Origin: Arsukibacterium tuosuense | GTDB lineage: Bacteria; Pseudomonadota; Gammaproteobacteria; Enterobacterales; Alteromonadaceae | Direction: 5' to 3' | Length of the DNA: 64,000 nt | Assembly (NCBI RefSeq): GCF_900215315.1 | Contig: NZ_OBEB01000001.1 | Coordinates: forward strand, 372,001-436,000 | In this document: positions 1 through 9,012 of the stretch, in pieces | Position numbering within the stretch: position 1 is the stretch's first letter | Layout of the letters: each line of letters opens with the position of its first letter | Notes under the pieces: generated by a model | Told to the model about the DNA's origin: nothing | What the model saw: the letters and a program-made list of their open reading frames with translations, nothing else | Databases searched by the model: none | Program-made: the position numbers and the translations under genes

Positions 1-211
1 ATACCAGCGGCGCCATATCAGCTGGCAGCGCCCACCAGGGTTGCAGCCAGCTGCCAAACACCAGCAGCCACAACAGGCTGAAAAAAACAGCATTAACGCC
101 CTGACGCAACAAGCGGTAGCGTCTGGCCAACGGCTCTGGTTGCAGGGCCTGCAGCGGGGTGAGCTGCTCACTTAACAATTGGGTGTTACTAAAAACGCCC
201 TCAGTGCTCAT
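1..211 (-). CDS. N-terminal part of a membrane protein, possibly a bacterial PH-domain (YdbS/YdbT-like) protein
   Basis: The first 70 codons of a gene that runs off the left edge of the window. It starts at an ATG at 209-211, 4 bases after the stop of the upstream gene, with a good AGGAG seven bases before the start that lies inside the end of that gene, so the two are probably translated as one unit. The visible part has about 38 polar residues and then a hydrophobic, Trp-rich stretch (about residues 41-62) that looks like a membrane segment. The arrangement resembles the start of membrane proteins with bPH2 (DUF304) domains, but the diagnostic domain is outside the window, so the family is a guess. 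Confidence 0.55.
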   Translation of the reverse strand, partial: MSTEGVFSNTQLLSEQLTPLQALQPEPLARRYRLLRQGVNAVFFSLLWLLVFGSWLQPWWALPADMAPLV

Positions 212-215
212 CAGC

Positions 216-698
216 TTACTCCTGTGATTCAGCATCGATACCAGGCCGGTATTTTAGCTGTAAACCTTTAATAAAATTCCGCAGCACCTGATCCTGACAT
301 GCCCGGAAATGCTTATGATCGGCCCGGCGGAAAAAAGCACTTAATTCCGGTTTACTCAGCCGGAAATCTGCCAATGTCATCACCTCTAGAATATCGTCAT
401 CTTTAAAATCGAGGGCAATTTTCAGCTTGCGCAAAATAATATTATTATTAAGCCGTTGCTCAGGCTCTGGTTGTGGCCCATCTTTTCGGCCCCGCCTGTG
501 AACAATAAGGCCATTTAAAAAACGGGCAAGATCAACATCGGCCATCGCCCCGAATTCACTATCGTCATCTTTACTCAGCCAGCTAATCATTTGTTCGCGG
601 CTGGGTGTCTGACCACCGAGAGCCATAATATCGCTCATGGTGCTGTTATTGTATTCAAAGGCATACCGCAAGCGGCGTAACACGTCATTATTGGTCAC
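216..698 (-). CDS. yehS: YehS-like DUF1456 family protein
   Basis: A 160-residue soluble protein of two similar halves, each opening with an N-N-x-(V/I)-L-R-(R/K)-L motif (residues 3-10 and about 84-91) followed by a helical region ending in FLNGL or FIKGL. This duplicated layout and the length match DUF1456/YehS, a widespread gammaproteobacterial family of unknown function. It is followed within 4 bases by the partial membrane-protein gene at the window edge, and it lies downstream of efp behind a hairpin, so it probably has its own promoter in the short gap at 699-772. No catalytic motif is visible. Confidence 0.85.
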   Translation of the reverse strand: MTNNDVLRRLRYAFEYNNSTMSDIMALGGQTPSREQMISWLSKDDDSEFGAMADVDLARFLNGLIVHRRGRKDGPQPEPEQRLNNNIILRKLKIALDFKDDDILEVMTLADFRLSKPELSAFFRRADHKHFRACQDQVLRNFIKGLQLKYRPGIDAESQE

Positions 699-726
699 AG
701 TGCAATCCTGTTATGGGCTGTAAAAC

Positions 727-755
727 AACAAAAGGCGCAGAACGCGCCCTTTGTT
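727..755 (-). terminator. Rho-independent terminator after efp
   Basis: Inverted repeat AACAAA-x-GGCGC / GCGCC-x-TTTGTT with a 5-base loop and one mismatch. The GC core is followed on the minus strand by a U-rich stretch (revcomp of 727-732). It sits 18 bases after the efp stop codon, which fits termination of the earP-efp transcript. Confidence 0.7.
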
Positions 756-772
756 ATCGTTAACGAACGAAA

Positions 773-1333
773 TTACTTCGCGCGGCTGCGATATTCGTCA
801 GTACGGGTGTCAATTTCAATCTTATCACCAATATCGACAAAGGCCGGAACCATTAACTCAAAGCCGGTATCCAGCTTCGCTGGCTTCATTACTTTACCGG
901 TCGTATCGCCTTTGGCAGCAGGTTCGGTATAAACCACTTCCCGTACGACGACGGTTGGCAGGTCTACAGAAATTGCCCGCTCGTTATAGAATACCACTGA
1001 ACATTCCATACCGTCGGTCAGGTATTTCAACGCTTCAGTCATGTTCTCAGCTTCAATTTCGTATTGGTTATACTCAGAATCCATAAACACGTACATCGGA
1101 TCAGAGAAATAAGAGTAAGTTACTTCCTTGGTTTCCAGTAATACCTGCTCAAACTTGTCATCGGCGCGGTATACCGTTTCCATACCCTGGGCGTTAAGCA
1201 GGTTTTTCATTTTCATCTTAACGACAGCAGAGTTACGACCTGATTTATTAAACTCGGCCTTTAAAATTACCATCGGTTCGGTGCCAACCATAATTACCTG
1301 GCCAGCGCGCAGTTCTTGGGCTGTTTTCATCAT
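773..1333 (-). CDS. efp: Translation elongation factor P
   Basis: A 186-residue EF-P, the factor that relieves ribosomes stalled at polyproline stretches. The N-terminal KOW-like domain (about 1-65) is followed by two OB domains; the C-terminal block [13 protein letters not shown] is typical. The loop tip reads K-S-G-R-N-S, so the modified position is arginine (Arg33, or Arg32 if the second ATG is used), not lysine. Arg at this site marks the EF-P branch that is rhamnosylated by EarP rather than beta-lysylated by EpmA. The earP gene lies 13 bases upstream on the same strand, which supports this directly. Two consecutive ATGs make the exact start uncertain by one codon. Confidence 0.97.
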   Translation of the reverse strand: MMKTAQELRAGQVIMVGTEPMVILKAEFNKSGRNSAVVKMKMKNLLNAQGMETVYRADDKFEQVLLETKEVTYSYFSDPMYVFMDSEYNQYEIEAENMTEALKYLTDGMECSVVFYNERAISVDLPTVVVREVVYTEPAAKGDTTGKVMKPAKLDTGFELMVPAFVDIGDKIEIDTRTDEYRSRAK

Positions 1334-1346
1334 TATTGAAATATCT

Positions 1347-2546
1347 TCATTGTTGGGAAAAATTGGGCGTTATTATAAATTTTTTTTCGGCAAAGTGCAC
1401 GAGGTTGCTGGCAAGATCTCCATTTGCCAGTAATTGCTGGCGCCACAGCCGGTTATACTCTTCAATTTGCGGCAGTAATGGATAAATTTTTTGCCAGCTT
1501 ACTGTCAGTTCACTATCTGTATTCCAGGCCAGATAAAATTGCCGGATGGCGTCAGCCAACTGCGCCGGCATTTGCTGACAATAACGGTCAAGGAAAGCCT
1601 GCAGCTTAACCAGGTGGGCATTTTCCTGCTGACGGTATATTTGCCAGACAAAGGGCCGGCCCGCCCAGTGCGCCCGGATAATGGAGTCTTCACCTCTGAC
1701 AAAATTTACATCACAGGCAGCCAGCAGCAAATCATAGTCTGGCTGGGCCAGAAACGGCATTAGCTTCAAACAAAGATTACCCAGTTGCAGCTGCCCTGCA
1801 CGCTGCAGCTGCGGATACTGCTTACTCAACTCGTCGGCCAGCTCGCCGTGCGGAATAATGCACAATACGTTGTCCGGCAACTGCTGCCATTGTTGCAACA
1901 GGCTATTCAGCTGGCTATGACTATAAGCAAATAGCGAAATTTTAAGCTGAAACGCGTCAGCCACAATGTCTGATTTCTGCCAGAATGCCTGCTGAGCAGC
2001 TTTATCAGCGATAAATTGGTCGAGTTTCTGTGGTAAGTGCTGCTCATATAACAGACCACCGGTTTTATTGCTAAAGCCCGGGAAAAAAAAGTATTTGTTA
2101 AGGGCATGCTGGCCCTGGGGCGAGCTGAGCGCATGACAGCCCTCAACCCAAAGCTCTGCTGACAGATATTCCAGGTTTAGCCATAACGGCGCGGGTAGTT
2201 GCCTGGCCATTTGCTGTTTGTATGCCTCAGGAATAGTACATGCCAGTGCTTCAATCACCACTGCAGCTGGTGGTAACTGCTGCCAGTTCAACTGTGTGCT
2301 GTGTTCGGGTGGCCAATACAATACCTCCACTCCCTCTGCTACCTGCCCACTGAGTGCCGGAGATATTTGCGGGCAAATTCGTTGAAAGCTGTGTAAATCA
2401 TCAACCAGCAGTTGCACCCTGATACCGTGCTCAGCCACCAGCTGCCGGCTTAAGCGCCAGCAAATGCCAATGTCACCAAAGTTATCCACTACTGAACAGA
2501 ATACTCGCCATAACCGGCGTTCATCAGTTTGGTTTAGTTGTCGCAA
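1347..2546 (-). CDS. earP: EF-P arginine rhamnosyltransferase EarP
   Basis: A 399-residue GT-B glycosyltransferase that transfers rhamnose from dTDP-rhamnose to the loop Arg of EF-P. Visible family marks are the N-terminal [13 protein letters not shown] segment, with two Asp residues four apart (Asp21 and Asp25) as expected for the acidic pair near the donor site, and the C-terminal NFVRGEDS and PFVWQIY blocks that bind the nucleotide sugar. The reading frame has no ATG near its start; the best start is a TTG at 2544-2546 with AGG seven bases before it. It is probably co-transcribed with efp just downstream. Confidence 0.93.
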   Translation of the reverse strand: MRQLNQTDERRLWRVFCSVVDNFGDIGICWRLSRQLVAEHGIRVQLLVDDLHSFQRICPQISPALSGQVAEGVEVLYWPPEHSTQLNWQQLPPAAVVIEALACTIPEAYKQQMARQLPAPLWLNLEYLSAELWVEGCHALSSPQGQHALNKYFFFPGFSNKTGGLLYEQHLPQKLDQFIADKAAQQAFWQKSDIVADAFQLKISLFAYSHSQLNSLLQQWQQLPDNVLCIIPHGELADELSKQYPQLQRAGQLQLGNLCLKLMPFLAQPDYDLLLAACDVNFVRGEDSIIRAHWAGRPFVWQIYRQQENAHLVKLQAFLDRYCQQMPAQLADAIRQFYLAWNTDSELTVSWQKIYPLLPQIEEYNRLWRQQLLANGDLASNLVHFAEKKFIITPNFSQQ

Positions 2547-2565
2547 TGGGCTGCCTGTCTTATGC

Positions 2566-2934
2566 TTAAAATAGTAACGGCGCTATTATACCCAGTGCAA
2601 TGCGCAGGAACAGCCATATAATAATCAGAAATAAAATCGTTACCAGCCAGGCGAGGCTGTACTGCAGAATATGCCGTAAACGATTTTGCAGTCTTCCCCA
2701 AAAATCTGAGGCTACTGCAGGGGGTGACGGATGCGCAAATAACAGCGTCATTAGCAACATATTAAGCACAAAGGCGAAACTGACTAATGCGGTTAACTGC
2801 CAACGCTGACTTACCTCAACCGGTGCCAGCAGCAATAAATAACCCAGCCAACACAAACTGGCCAATGCCAGTAGTAACCACAGTGGTTGTAACGGCTGTA
2901 ACTTGCTGGCAATAGCCCGATAGAAGCTTAGCAT
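2566..2934 (-). CDS. Small membrane protein of unknown function
   Basis: A 122-residue very hydrophobic protein with about four predicted membrane spans (roughly residues 17-36, 46-66, 92-108 and 108-120, the last two nearly continuous). I do not recognise the family. The ATG at 2932-2934 overlaps the end of the upstream unknown gene by 7 bases, and earP starts 19 bases downstream, so it sits inside a tight co-directional run. No charged catalytic pattern is visible. Its constant partner appears to be the 177-residue protein before it. Confidence 0.75.
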   Translation of the reverse strand: MLSFYRAIASKLQPLQPLWLLLALASLCWLGYLLLLAPVEVSQRWQLTALVSFAFVLNMLLMTLLFAHPSPPAVASDFWGRLQNRLRHILQYSLAWLVTILFLIIIWLFLRIALGIIAPLLF

Positions 2935-3461
2935 TGTGCGCTTTCCTGTTGTCGTAGTATTGGCGGATATAATGGCAATATGCCAGACTCCCCAGCCATA
3001 TCACCTACCAGCCAGATTTCGTTAAAAGGATGAGACTTCGGCATATGTAGCTTGCTGCAGTGCGACAGCATATCCTGCCGGCTCCACAACGGATTAGCAT
3101 TGCGGATAACCAGCCAGACATTGTCACTTTGGTAGTGTTTCTGAGCTTTACTACTGATAATCCGGTTTAACGCAGTTAGTAGCCTGTGCTCTGGCGGCGT
3201 TCTTAGTAATGCCATCAGCTCGCGGTGGGTTTCAGCACTGATAGCCCTGCCCAGAATATGCATGGCTTCGACTTCGCTACCGTACAAGTGGGCAATTTCT
3301 AAATCCAGTTTATTGTTCTCGTAATAACAGGAGACATCTGGCCTTGCCGGTTCATTGTGCCAGATATGACGCATTTTAATGCCGAAACGCTGTTGATATA
3401 GCCGCATGAAAATCCGGGCTGCCTCATGTTCCAGCTTTATTTTTTCTTCAGTACCCTTCAT
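2928..3461 (-). CDS. Unknown soluble protein with a weak PD-(D/E)XK-like pattern
   Basis: A 177-residue soluble protein with no signal peptide. The order Glu-rich helix (residues 5-22), RPDVSCYY, then LDLEIAHLYG, a Ser-Lys-Ala-Gln-Lys helix, and the strand DNVWLVIRN resembles the core of PD-(D/E)XK nuclease-fold proteins, but the third motif reads E-I-A in place of E-x-K, so activity is doubtful. I cannot assign a family. It overlaps the membrane gene downstream by 7 bases and follows the LysE gene by 19 bases, which points to one transcript. Confidence 0.7.
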   Translation of the reverse strand: MKGTEEKIKLEHEAARIFMRLYQQRFGIKMRHIWHNEPARPDVSCYYENNKLDLEIAHLYGSEVEAMHILGRAISAETHRELMALLRTPPEHRLLTALNRIISSKAQKHYQSDNVWLVIRNANPLWSRQDMLSHCSKLHMPKSHPFNEIWLVGDMAGESGILPLYPPILRQQESAQC

Positions 3462-3480
3462 AAGCGTTACCTTAGCAGGC

Positions 3481-4104
3481 TTAACTCACTGCTGTGAAGT
3501 AGTAACGCCAAATCTCAATAATCACCGGAATCACCGACAGCAGCAGAATCAACCCCATAAAAATGTTAAACATTCGCTGAAATAGTGGCTGTGTCAACAC
3601 CTTACGTAAGCCGGCACCAAATACCAGCCAAATACCAACACATGGAAACGCTACCAGTAAAAAAGCCAGGGTAATCATCATTACCTGATACCAGTACACT
3701 CCGGTTACTGAAGTAAATGCTGCCACCGCACCAGATGCCATAACCCAGGCCTTACCATTAACCCACTGGAACAAGGCTGCCTGTAAAAAACTAAAAGGTT
3801 TACTTTTACCGGTAGCAATAGTCTCGGGCCGGGCACTGGCAATGCGCCACGCCAGCCAGATTAAATAAACTGTGCCGGCAATTTTAATCAACTGATGTAA
3901 ATGAGGATAACGGTCAAAAATCACACCGAAGCCTAACCCGACCAGCAACACCATCAGCGGAAAACCGAGGCATATACCTAACCAGTGCGGCACACTTTGT
4001 TTAATTCCGTAATTAACGCCGGAAGACATGATCATCACGTTATTGGGTCCGGGCGTTATTGTGGTAGAAAATGCAAAAAACAACACGGCAAAAAACAATT
4101 CCAT
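3481..4104 (-). CDS. LysE/RhtB family amino-acid exporter
   Basis: A 207-residue inner-membrane protein with about six membrane spans. The N-terminal TPGPNNVMIM motif is the family signature, followed by WLGICLGF and, in the middle, FQWVNGKAWVMA, which is the second conserved block. Length is normal for LysE/RhtB exporters, which remove excess amino acids or their analogues. The substrate cannot be read from sequence. It lies 24 bases downstream of the periplasmic solute-binding-like gene and 19 bases upstream of the unknown gene, in the same direction. Confidence 0.93.
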   Translation of the reverse strand: MELFFAVLFFAFSTTITPGPNNVMIMSSGVNYGIKQSVPHWLGICLGFPLMVLLVGLGFGVIFDRYPHLHQLIKIAGTVYLIWLAWRIASARPETIATGKSKPFSFLQAALFQWVNGKAWVMASGAVAAFTSVTGVYWYQVMMITLAFLLVAFPCVGIWLVFGAGLRKVLTQPLFQRMFNIFMGLILLLSVIPVIIEIWRYYFTAVS

Positions 4105-4128
4105 ACCTGACCTCTGATAAGCATTAAC

Positions 4129-4983
4129 TCACTTTGGAGGATGATACCAGAGTCGATGGTCTTGCAACGGAGTTTGTGCCGGTAATAACGGATTTTCCAA
4201 TTCGATAAGTTGCCGTTGTTGCAGTTTTAGTTCTGCCAGCTGGCCTGCAAAAAAATGCTGAAACAATTGTTCAAAGGCGCCATCGGCCAGCATTTTCTCC
4301 AGCCCTTGCCTGATATCCCCTGCCAGTTTTTCATTGTCTGATCTGACAAAAAAATAGCTGGCTGCAGGGTAATGAATTAACCAGTTCTGTTCAATCACGA
4401 TACTTTGTGGCGCCAGTATCACAGCTTCATCGGTTATCTCCAGCACATTGCGCGGTACCGCATCAACCCGGCGCCGCTGCAACATCGAAAACAGATTTTC
4501 ATACCGGGCCGCATCCATTACTTTAAAACCGTTTAAACGCAGAATTTTAGTGTCTACCCAGTCGTGCCCCTGAGCGTACAGTAAACGTCGGATTGTGACA
4601 GCCGCATGCCTGGCAGCAAAAGCGTCGTGGTTATCCTGATGAATTAATGACACCCGGTAGCCACTTAACCCTCTGAAGATTGGGATGCGGATAGGTAATA
4701 GCTCCAGCTCCCGTTCAATTGAGGTCATGGTCCAGAGTACTTCAATTTCCTGGCCTTCACGCAAGAAAACCATAGCGCGCGATTTTGACATCGGTTCATC
4801 CGAGCTTTGTAACTGATAACGGGTGTCAGCGTAAGATAATGCCTGCTCTAACAAAGCCAGCGGGTATACGGAACGCGGATCCTGTTGATTGGCTATCGCA
4901 GGGTAACGCACTGATTCTGCTTTTGCATAAAAGCCAGTTGCTATCAGTAATCCAAACAGTATAAGACCAGACATTTTTGCCAC
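4129..4983 (-). CDS. Periplasmic solute-binding-like protein (family 3 type)
   Basis: The open frame extends to 5061, but the better start is a GTG at 4981-4983: it has GGAGAG six bases upstream and gives a 284-residue protein opening with a clean signal peptide (hydrophobic core, then A-K-A, cleavage before about residue 23). The mature part resembles bacterial periplasmic solute-binding proteins of the family 3 type found alone, without an ABC transporter, in many Alteromonadales. Such orphan proteins are often of unknown role. It heads the minus-strand run towards LysE, so amino-acid sensing or handling is possible but unproven. Confidence 0.75.
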   Translation of the reverse strand: MAKMSGLILFGLLIATGFYAKAESVRYPAIANQQDPRSVYPLALLEQALSYADTRYQLQSSDEPMSKSRAMVFLREGQEIEVLWTMTSIERELELLPIRIPIFRGLSGYRVSLIHQDNHDAFAARHAAVTIRRLLYAQGHDWVDTKILRLNGFKVMDAARYENLFSMLQRRRVDAVPRNVLEITDEAVILAPQSIVIEQNWLIHYPAASYFFVRSDNEKLAGDIRQGLEKMLADGAFEQLFQHFFAGQLAELKLQQRQLIELENPLLPAQTPLQDHRLWYHPPK

Positions 4984-5225
4984 AGTGTTCTCTCCGGGTT
5001 CCTGTACTGACTTCAGCAGCAATGGTGTTGTTGGATAATATGAAGGTACAAAGTGTAACAATGATTAGATCATACTGCCCAACTAAACTGTGACAAAACA
5101 ATGATATTTAATACATTCTATTCGCTGCTTCGCCCTGCTGGCGGGCCGGTAACAAAGAGCCCGGAGAGCACCAGTCTGAAGCCTGGTTTTATTTCCGGAT
5201 TTTTTCATTTAAATAACATACTGAT

Positions 5226-5253
5226 TTGCTTTCATTAAATTTTTAGCTAGACT
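5226..5253 (+). promoter_or_regulatory. Candidate sigma-70 promoter for the DUF3185 gene
   Basis: TTGCTT, a 16-base spacer and TAGACT, ending 25 bases before the ATG. The region around it is AT-rich. Only the sequence match supports it. Confidence 0.4.
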
Positions 5254-5278
5254 GGTGTGGATAACAAAGGAGAACGTT

Positions 5279-5473
5279 ATGAATAAAATTATTGGTTTAG
5301 CGTTATTAGTTGTGGGTGCGGTACTACTTTATTTTGGTTACAACGCATATAACTCTGCTGCCTCTGAAGTGACAGAGTTTGTAACAGGCAGCCCGACAGA
5401 CAATGCAGTCTGGTATCTGGTTGCCGGTGGTCTGGCTGCCATAATTGGTATTGGTGTGCTGCTTAAAAAATAA
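5279..5473 (+). CDS. DUF3185 small membrane protein
   Basis: A 64-residue protein with two membrane helices (residues about 3-20 and 42-60) joined by a polar loop and ending in Lys-Lys. The MNKIIGLALLVVGAVLLYFG opening and overall plan match DUF3185, small inner-membrane proteins of unknown function. The frame stays open to 5255, but the ATG at 5279 has a strong AAGGAG six bases upstream and matches the usual start of the family. It is a single-gene transcript: a candidate promoter lies just before it and a perfect hairpin just after it. Confidence 0.85.
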   Translation: MNKIIGLALLVVGAVLLYFGYNAYNSAASEVTEFVTGSPTDNAVWYLVAGGLAAIIGIGVLLKK

Positions 5474-5497
5474 GTCACTACGCTAATATATTAAATA

Positions 5498-5523
5498 ACA
5501 AAGGCCACCTAAGTGGCCTTTGT
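5498..5523. terminator. Bidirectional hairpin terminator between the DUF3185 gene and glnS
   Basis: Perfect 11-bp stem ACAAAGGCCAC / GTGGCCTTTGT with a CTAA loop. It lies between two convergent genes, 25 bases after the DUF3185 stop and 22 bases after the glnS stop, so it can serve both. Confidence 0.8.
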
Positions 5524-5544
5524 CTTAATTACACGTTGTAGCGC

Positions 5545-7209
5545 TTACTCTTCAGATTTACCCCAACTGTCCCGCAGCCCGACAGTGCGGTTAAACACCA
5601 GCTTGTCAGCAGCAGAGTCACGGTCAGCACAGTAGTACCCTTCCCGTTCAAACTGATAAGCCTGCTCAACTTTTGCAGTGGCCAGCGAGGGCTCAGCATA
5701 GCCGTGCTTAACCACCAGCGAATCAGGGTTAATCACTATCAGGAAATCTTCAGCTGCCGCAGGATTTGCCACACTGAACAAGCGGTCATACACCCGGAAC
5801 TCTGCCGGCAATGCATGCGCAGCCTCTACCCAGTGAATAACGCCACGTACTTTGCGGCCATCGGCCGGGTTCTCGCCCAGCGTTTCCGGCAAATAGCTGC
5901 ATTTTAGCTCGACAATATTACCGTCGGCATCTTTCAGCACTTCGTCCGCATGAATAACGTAAGCATTGCGTAACCGCACATCGCTGCCCAGCACCAAGCG
6001 CTTATACTTTTTGTTCGCTTCTTCCCGAAAATCAGCCCGGTCAATAAACACAACCGGCCCAAATGGCAACTTGCGGCTGCCCATGCTGTCATCTTTCGGA
6101 TGGTTGGGTGAATCAAGCCACTCAATGCCGTCAGCCGGATAATTAGTAATGGTTACTTTCAGCGGATCTAATACCGCCATTGCCCTTGGCGCTGCTGTAT
6201 CTAAATCTTCGCGGATACAGGCCTCGAGAGCACTCATTTCAATGACATTGTCTTGCTTGGTTACACCGATGCGTCTGGCAAACTCACGAATGGAACCCGG
6301 CGTGTAGCCACGGCGGCGTAAACCGGCAATGGTTGGCATTCTTGGGTCATCCCAGCCATTAACCACTTTTTGCTCTACCAGCGTTTGCAGTTTACGCTTA
6401 CTCATAACTGCATACTCCAGATTTAAGCGCGAAAACTCAATCTGTTGTGGGTGGCATTTGATACTGATGTTATCCAGGATCCAGTCATACAAACGGCGGT
6501 TATCCTGGAATTCCAGGGTACAAAGGGAATGGGTGATCCCTTCCAGCGCATCCGAAATACAGTGAGTAAAATCGTACATTGGATAAATGCACCATTTGTC
6601 ACCGGTTTGATGATGATGGGCAAACTTTACCCGGTAAATAACCGGGTCGCGCATACACATGAAGCTGGAGCTCATGTCAATTTTTGCCCGCAACGAACAC
6701 TCGCCTTCTTTAAAACCACCAGCACGCATTTTCGCAAATAGCGCCAGATTTTCTTCTACAGAAGTATCGCGGGTCGGACTGTTTTTACCGGGCTGGGTTA
6801 AATTGCCACGATACTCGCGCATCTGTTCGTTGTTAAGAAAGCAGACATAGGCCAGGCCTTTGCTGATGAGTTCAACCGCAAAATCGTGTAGTGCATCAAA
6901 ATAGTCCGATGAATAGCGAACCTCACCACTCCACTGAAAACCCAGCCAGTTTACGTCCTGCTGAATTGAGTTTACAAAGTCGATATTTTCTTTTTCAGGG
7001 TTGGTATCGTCAAACCGTAAATTACATTGTCCCTGATAATCGTCGGCAATACCAAAGTTCAGGCAAATAGACTTTGCATGGCCAATATGTAAAAAGCCGT
7101 TTGGCTCAGGCGGAAAACGGGTGTGTACCGCGTTATGTTTGCCACTGGCCAAATCGGTATCAATAATTTGCCGGATAAAATTGCTGGGGCGATGTTCAAC
7201 GTCCGCCAT
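5545..7209 (-). CDS. glnS: Glutamine--tRNA ligase
   Basis: A class I aminoacyl-tRNA synthetase that charges tRNA-Gln. The frame is open to 7251, but starting at the ATG at 7207-7209 gives 554 residues, the same as the E. coli enzyme, beginning [11 protein letters not shown]. Signatures: [15 protein letters not shown] holds the HIGH motif, and VMSKRKL is the KMSKS equivalent. The catalytic core is followed by the two C-terminal beta-barrels that read the anticodon. An extended -10 promoter lies about 50 bases upstream. The gene is downstream of the halogenase on the same strand, but with 132 bases and its own promoter between. Confidence 0.98.
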   Translation of the reverse strand: MADVEHRPSNFIRQIIDTDLASGKHNAVHTRFPPEPNGFLHIGHAKSICLNFGIADDYQGQCNLRFDDTNPEKENIDFVNSIQQDVNWLGFQWSGEVRYSSDYFDALHDFAVELISKGLAYVCFLNNEQMREYRGNLTQPGKNSPTRDTSVEENLALFAKMRAGGFKEGECSLRAKIDMSSSFMCMRDPVIYRVKFAHHHQTGDKWCIYPMYDFTHCISDALEGITHSLCTLEFQDNRRLYDWILDNISIKCHPQQIEFSRLNLEYAVMSKRKLQTLVEQKVVNGWDDPRMPTIAGLRRRGYTPGSIREFARRIGVTKQDNVIEMSALEACIREDLDTAAPRAMAVLDPLKVTITNYPADGIEWLDSPNHPKDDSMGSRKLPFGPVVFIDRADFREEANKKYKRLVLGSDVRLRNAYVIHADEVLKDADGNIVELKCSYLPETLGENPADGRKVRGVIHWVEAAHALPAEFRVYDRLFSVANPAAAEDFLIVINPDSLVVKHGYAEPSLATAKVEQAYQFEREGYYCADRDSAADKLVFNRTVGLRDSWGKSEE

Positions 7210-7259
7210 AATATAAAATGTCCTTGTTAAATCAGATAAAATAGATATCAATGGCCGGC

Positions 7260-7268
7260 ATTATAACA
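7260..7268 (-). promoter_or_regulatory. glnS: Extended -10 promoter of glnS
   Basis: On the minus strand the sequence reads TGTTATAAT, a perfect TATAAT with an upstream TG one base away. No good -35 is present at 16-18 bases, as expected for extended -10 promoters. The CACTGGCAGTG palindrome overlapping its upstream side could be an operator. Confidence 0.55.
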
Positions 7269-7341
7269 CTGCCAGTGACAGTAGCTATTGCCAGTTAGCC
7301 AAAAAACCGCCAGCCAGCAGCATTGTCGGCTTAATGTCTTG

Positions 7342-8976
7342 CTACACCCAGCCTTTTGGCCGGTATGCCGTTGGATATTGCGGCATATCCAACACCCGGT
7401 TTAACCAGATAGCATGTGGCGGCAGTTTCTGTCTGGCCATTTGCAGGCGCTGGATAATGGCTGGATGGACACCACTTGGCGCTAATTCAGGGCCATAGCG
7501 CTGCTGACACTCCTGCTCTAAAAAGCCCATGCCATATAATATGCACTCATAGCTTTCATGGTTCCATAAACCGCCGGTATCAACCGCTGCCCGGCTATCT
7601 GCTGTTTGTGACGATGTGGTATCTGTGCCTGAGGTCGCCATCCCCGGGTACCACTGGTCCTGAAAATCATGGGCACTTGGCGGTTTAATCCGCCAGAATG
7701 CCAGTTTTGCTTTTAACCGCTCGGTTATCCGCTCTGGTTTTTGAACTTCCCGCCAGAATGCGGTATCTGTGCGTTTGGTCATGCAGTAATGCATATTGAT
7801 AAAATCAAGAACTTCATAAAAACGATTTGCCATCAGCCGGTTATAACGGCCCGCTAGTACCTGCATACTGTCATCGTCATACGGAAAGTGTTCTGCCAGC
7901 AGCACGGCCCCAAAATCACTCAGATACAAACCGGTAGACTCCAGTGGCTCAATAAAGCCGCCCGACAAGCCGATTGCTACACAATTGCCGCGCCAGTTGC
8001 CCTGGCGCCGGCCGACCTTAAAATCAACAAATCGGGCCGTCAGACCCTCGGTACCCGGCCCCTGATAGGCCCGCATTTCCTGCTCCGCTTGCTGTTTACT
8101 GATAAACTGACTGGAATGGACATAGCCTACCGAGCGTTGGTTTTGCATCGGAATATCCCAAATCCAGCCGGCAGACAATGCTGTCGCTGTGGTATAAGGC
8201 CTGACCATGCCAGGGTAGAATTTATCATAAGGTAAATGCATGATAACAGCACGGTCACACAACAACCACTGCGAGCAGTCTTCAAAGCCGACGCCCATCT
8301 TTTCTTCAATTAGTTTGGCTTTAAAGCCGGTGCAATCAACAAACAAATCTGCAGTAAGCCGCTGCTGCTGATCGGTTATAACCGCAACGATCTTGTCATC
8401 CCCCTGCATTTCAACGTCTGTCAGGTTTGCCAGGGTGTGCACTACGCCACGCGCGGTAGAAAAATCCCGCAGGTAGTCGGCAAATTTCTGGGCGTTCATA
8501 TGATAGGCATAATTAAGCGGCGAGCCCATATCCCATTTACCCAGCATCAACGGGGCAAGGCCCATTTCACAAATAATTGGCTGTGCTGAGCAGGTCTCCA
8601 TAAATGGGATGCTGCGATCGCTTTGCAACCAGTCACTGCCTGCCCGGTCGATGGGTTGCACCCGCATACTGGTAAAAGGGTGATGGTAAAAGCTGTTGTC
8701 GTTATGCACCCAGTTACAATACTTTATCGATTGTTTAAAGGTAGCATCGGTCGCCTGCATAAACTCCCGCTCATCTACCCCGACCACCGCCAGCAAATGG
8801 CGCATTGACGGTATCGTCGCTTCACCTACTGAAATTCTCGGGATATCGGGTGACTCCAGCAGTTCAATCAGCACATTCTGTTCGGTGCCCTGTTTGTTAA
8901 GCGCCCCATTCAGATAGGCGGCAGTCATCCAGCCAGCTGAACCACCACCGACAATCAGTACTTTTCGTTGTTGCAT
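7342..8976 (-). CDS. Flavin-dependent tryptophan-halogenase family protein
   Basis: A 544-residue FADH2-dependent halogenase-like enzyme. The Rossmann motif is VGGGSAGW near the start; the halogenase-specific WIWDIP is present in the middle (W-x-W-x-I-P), which keeps monooxygenase activity low. The GEATIP block, the Phe-Lys of ATFKQSIKY (likely catalytic Lys) and the EPLESTG block with its Glu are all in place, so it should be active. Start: the frame opens at a GTG at 8988, but the ATG at 8974-8976 has GGAG six bases before it. Such enzymes next to TonB receptors in Alteromonadales, Xanthomonas and Caulobacterales usually prefer indoles or other free aromatics; the natural substrate is unknown. 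It lies 36 bases downstream of the sulfotransferase gene. Confidence 0.92.
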   Translation of the reverse strand: MQQRKVLIVGGGSAGWMTAAYLNGALNKQGTEQNVLIELLESPDIPRISVGEATIPSMRHLLAVVGVDEREFMQATDATFKQSIKYCNWVHNDNSFYHHPFTSMRVQPIDRAGSDWLQSDRSIPFMETCSAQPIICEMGLAPLMLGKWDMGSPLNYAYHMNAQKFADYLRDFSTARGVVHTLANLTDVEMQGDDKIVAVITDQQQRLTADLFVDCTGFKAKLIEEKMGVGFEDCSQWLLCDRAVIMHLPYDKFYPGMVRPYTTATALSAGWIWDIPMQNQRSVGYVHSSQFISKQQAEQEMRAYQGPGTEGLTARFVDFKVGRRQGNWRGNCVAIGLSGGFIEPLESTGLYLSDFGAVLLAEHFPYDDDSMQVLAGRYNRLMANRFYEVLDFINMHYCMTKRTDTAFWREVQKPERITERLKAKLAFWRIKPPSAHDFQDQWYPGMATSGTDTTSSQTADSRAAVDTGGLWNHESYECILYGMGFLEQECQQRYGPELAPSGVHPAIIQRLQMARQKLPPHAIWLNRVLDMPQYPTAYRPKGWV

Positions 8977-9012
8977 TGTGTGCTCCACGACAAGTTGCTT
9001 ATTATTATATGT

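Noticed and set aside
751..1433. Plus-strand open frames of 101-111 codons across efp
   Set aside because: They lie antisense to efp and its flanks, have no ribosome-binding sites of note and have unlikely compositions; they are shadows of efp.
5130..5200. GC-rich segment before the DUF3185 gene as a REP element
   Set aside because: No inverted repeat of REP size and no second copy seen in the window.
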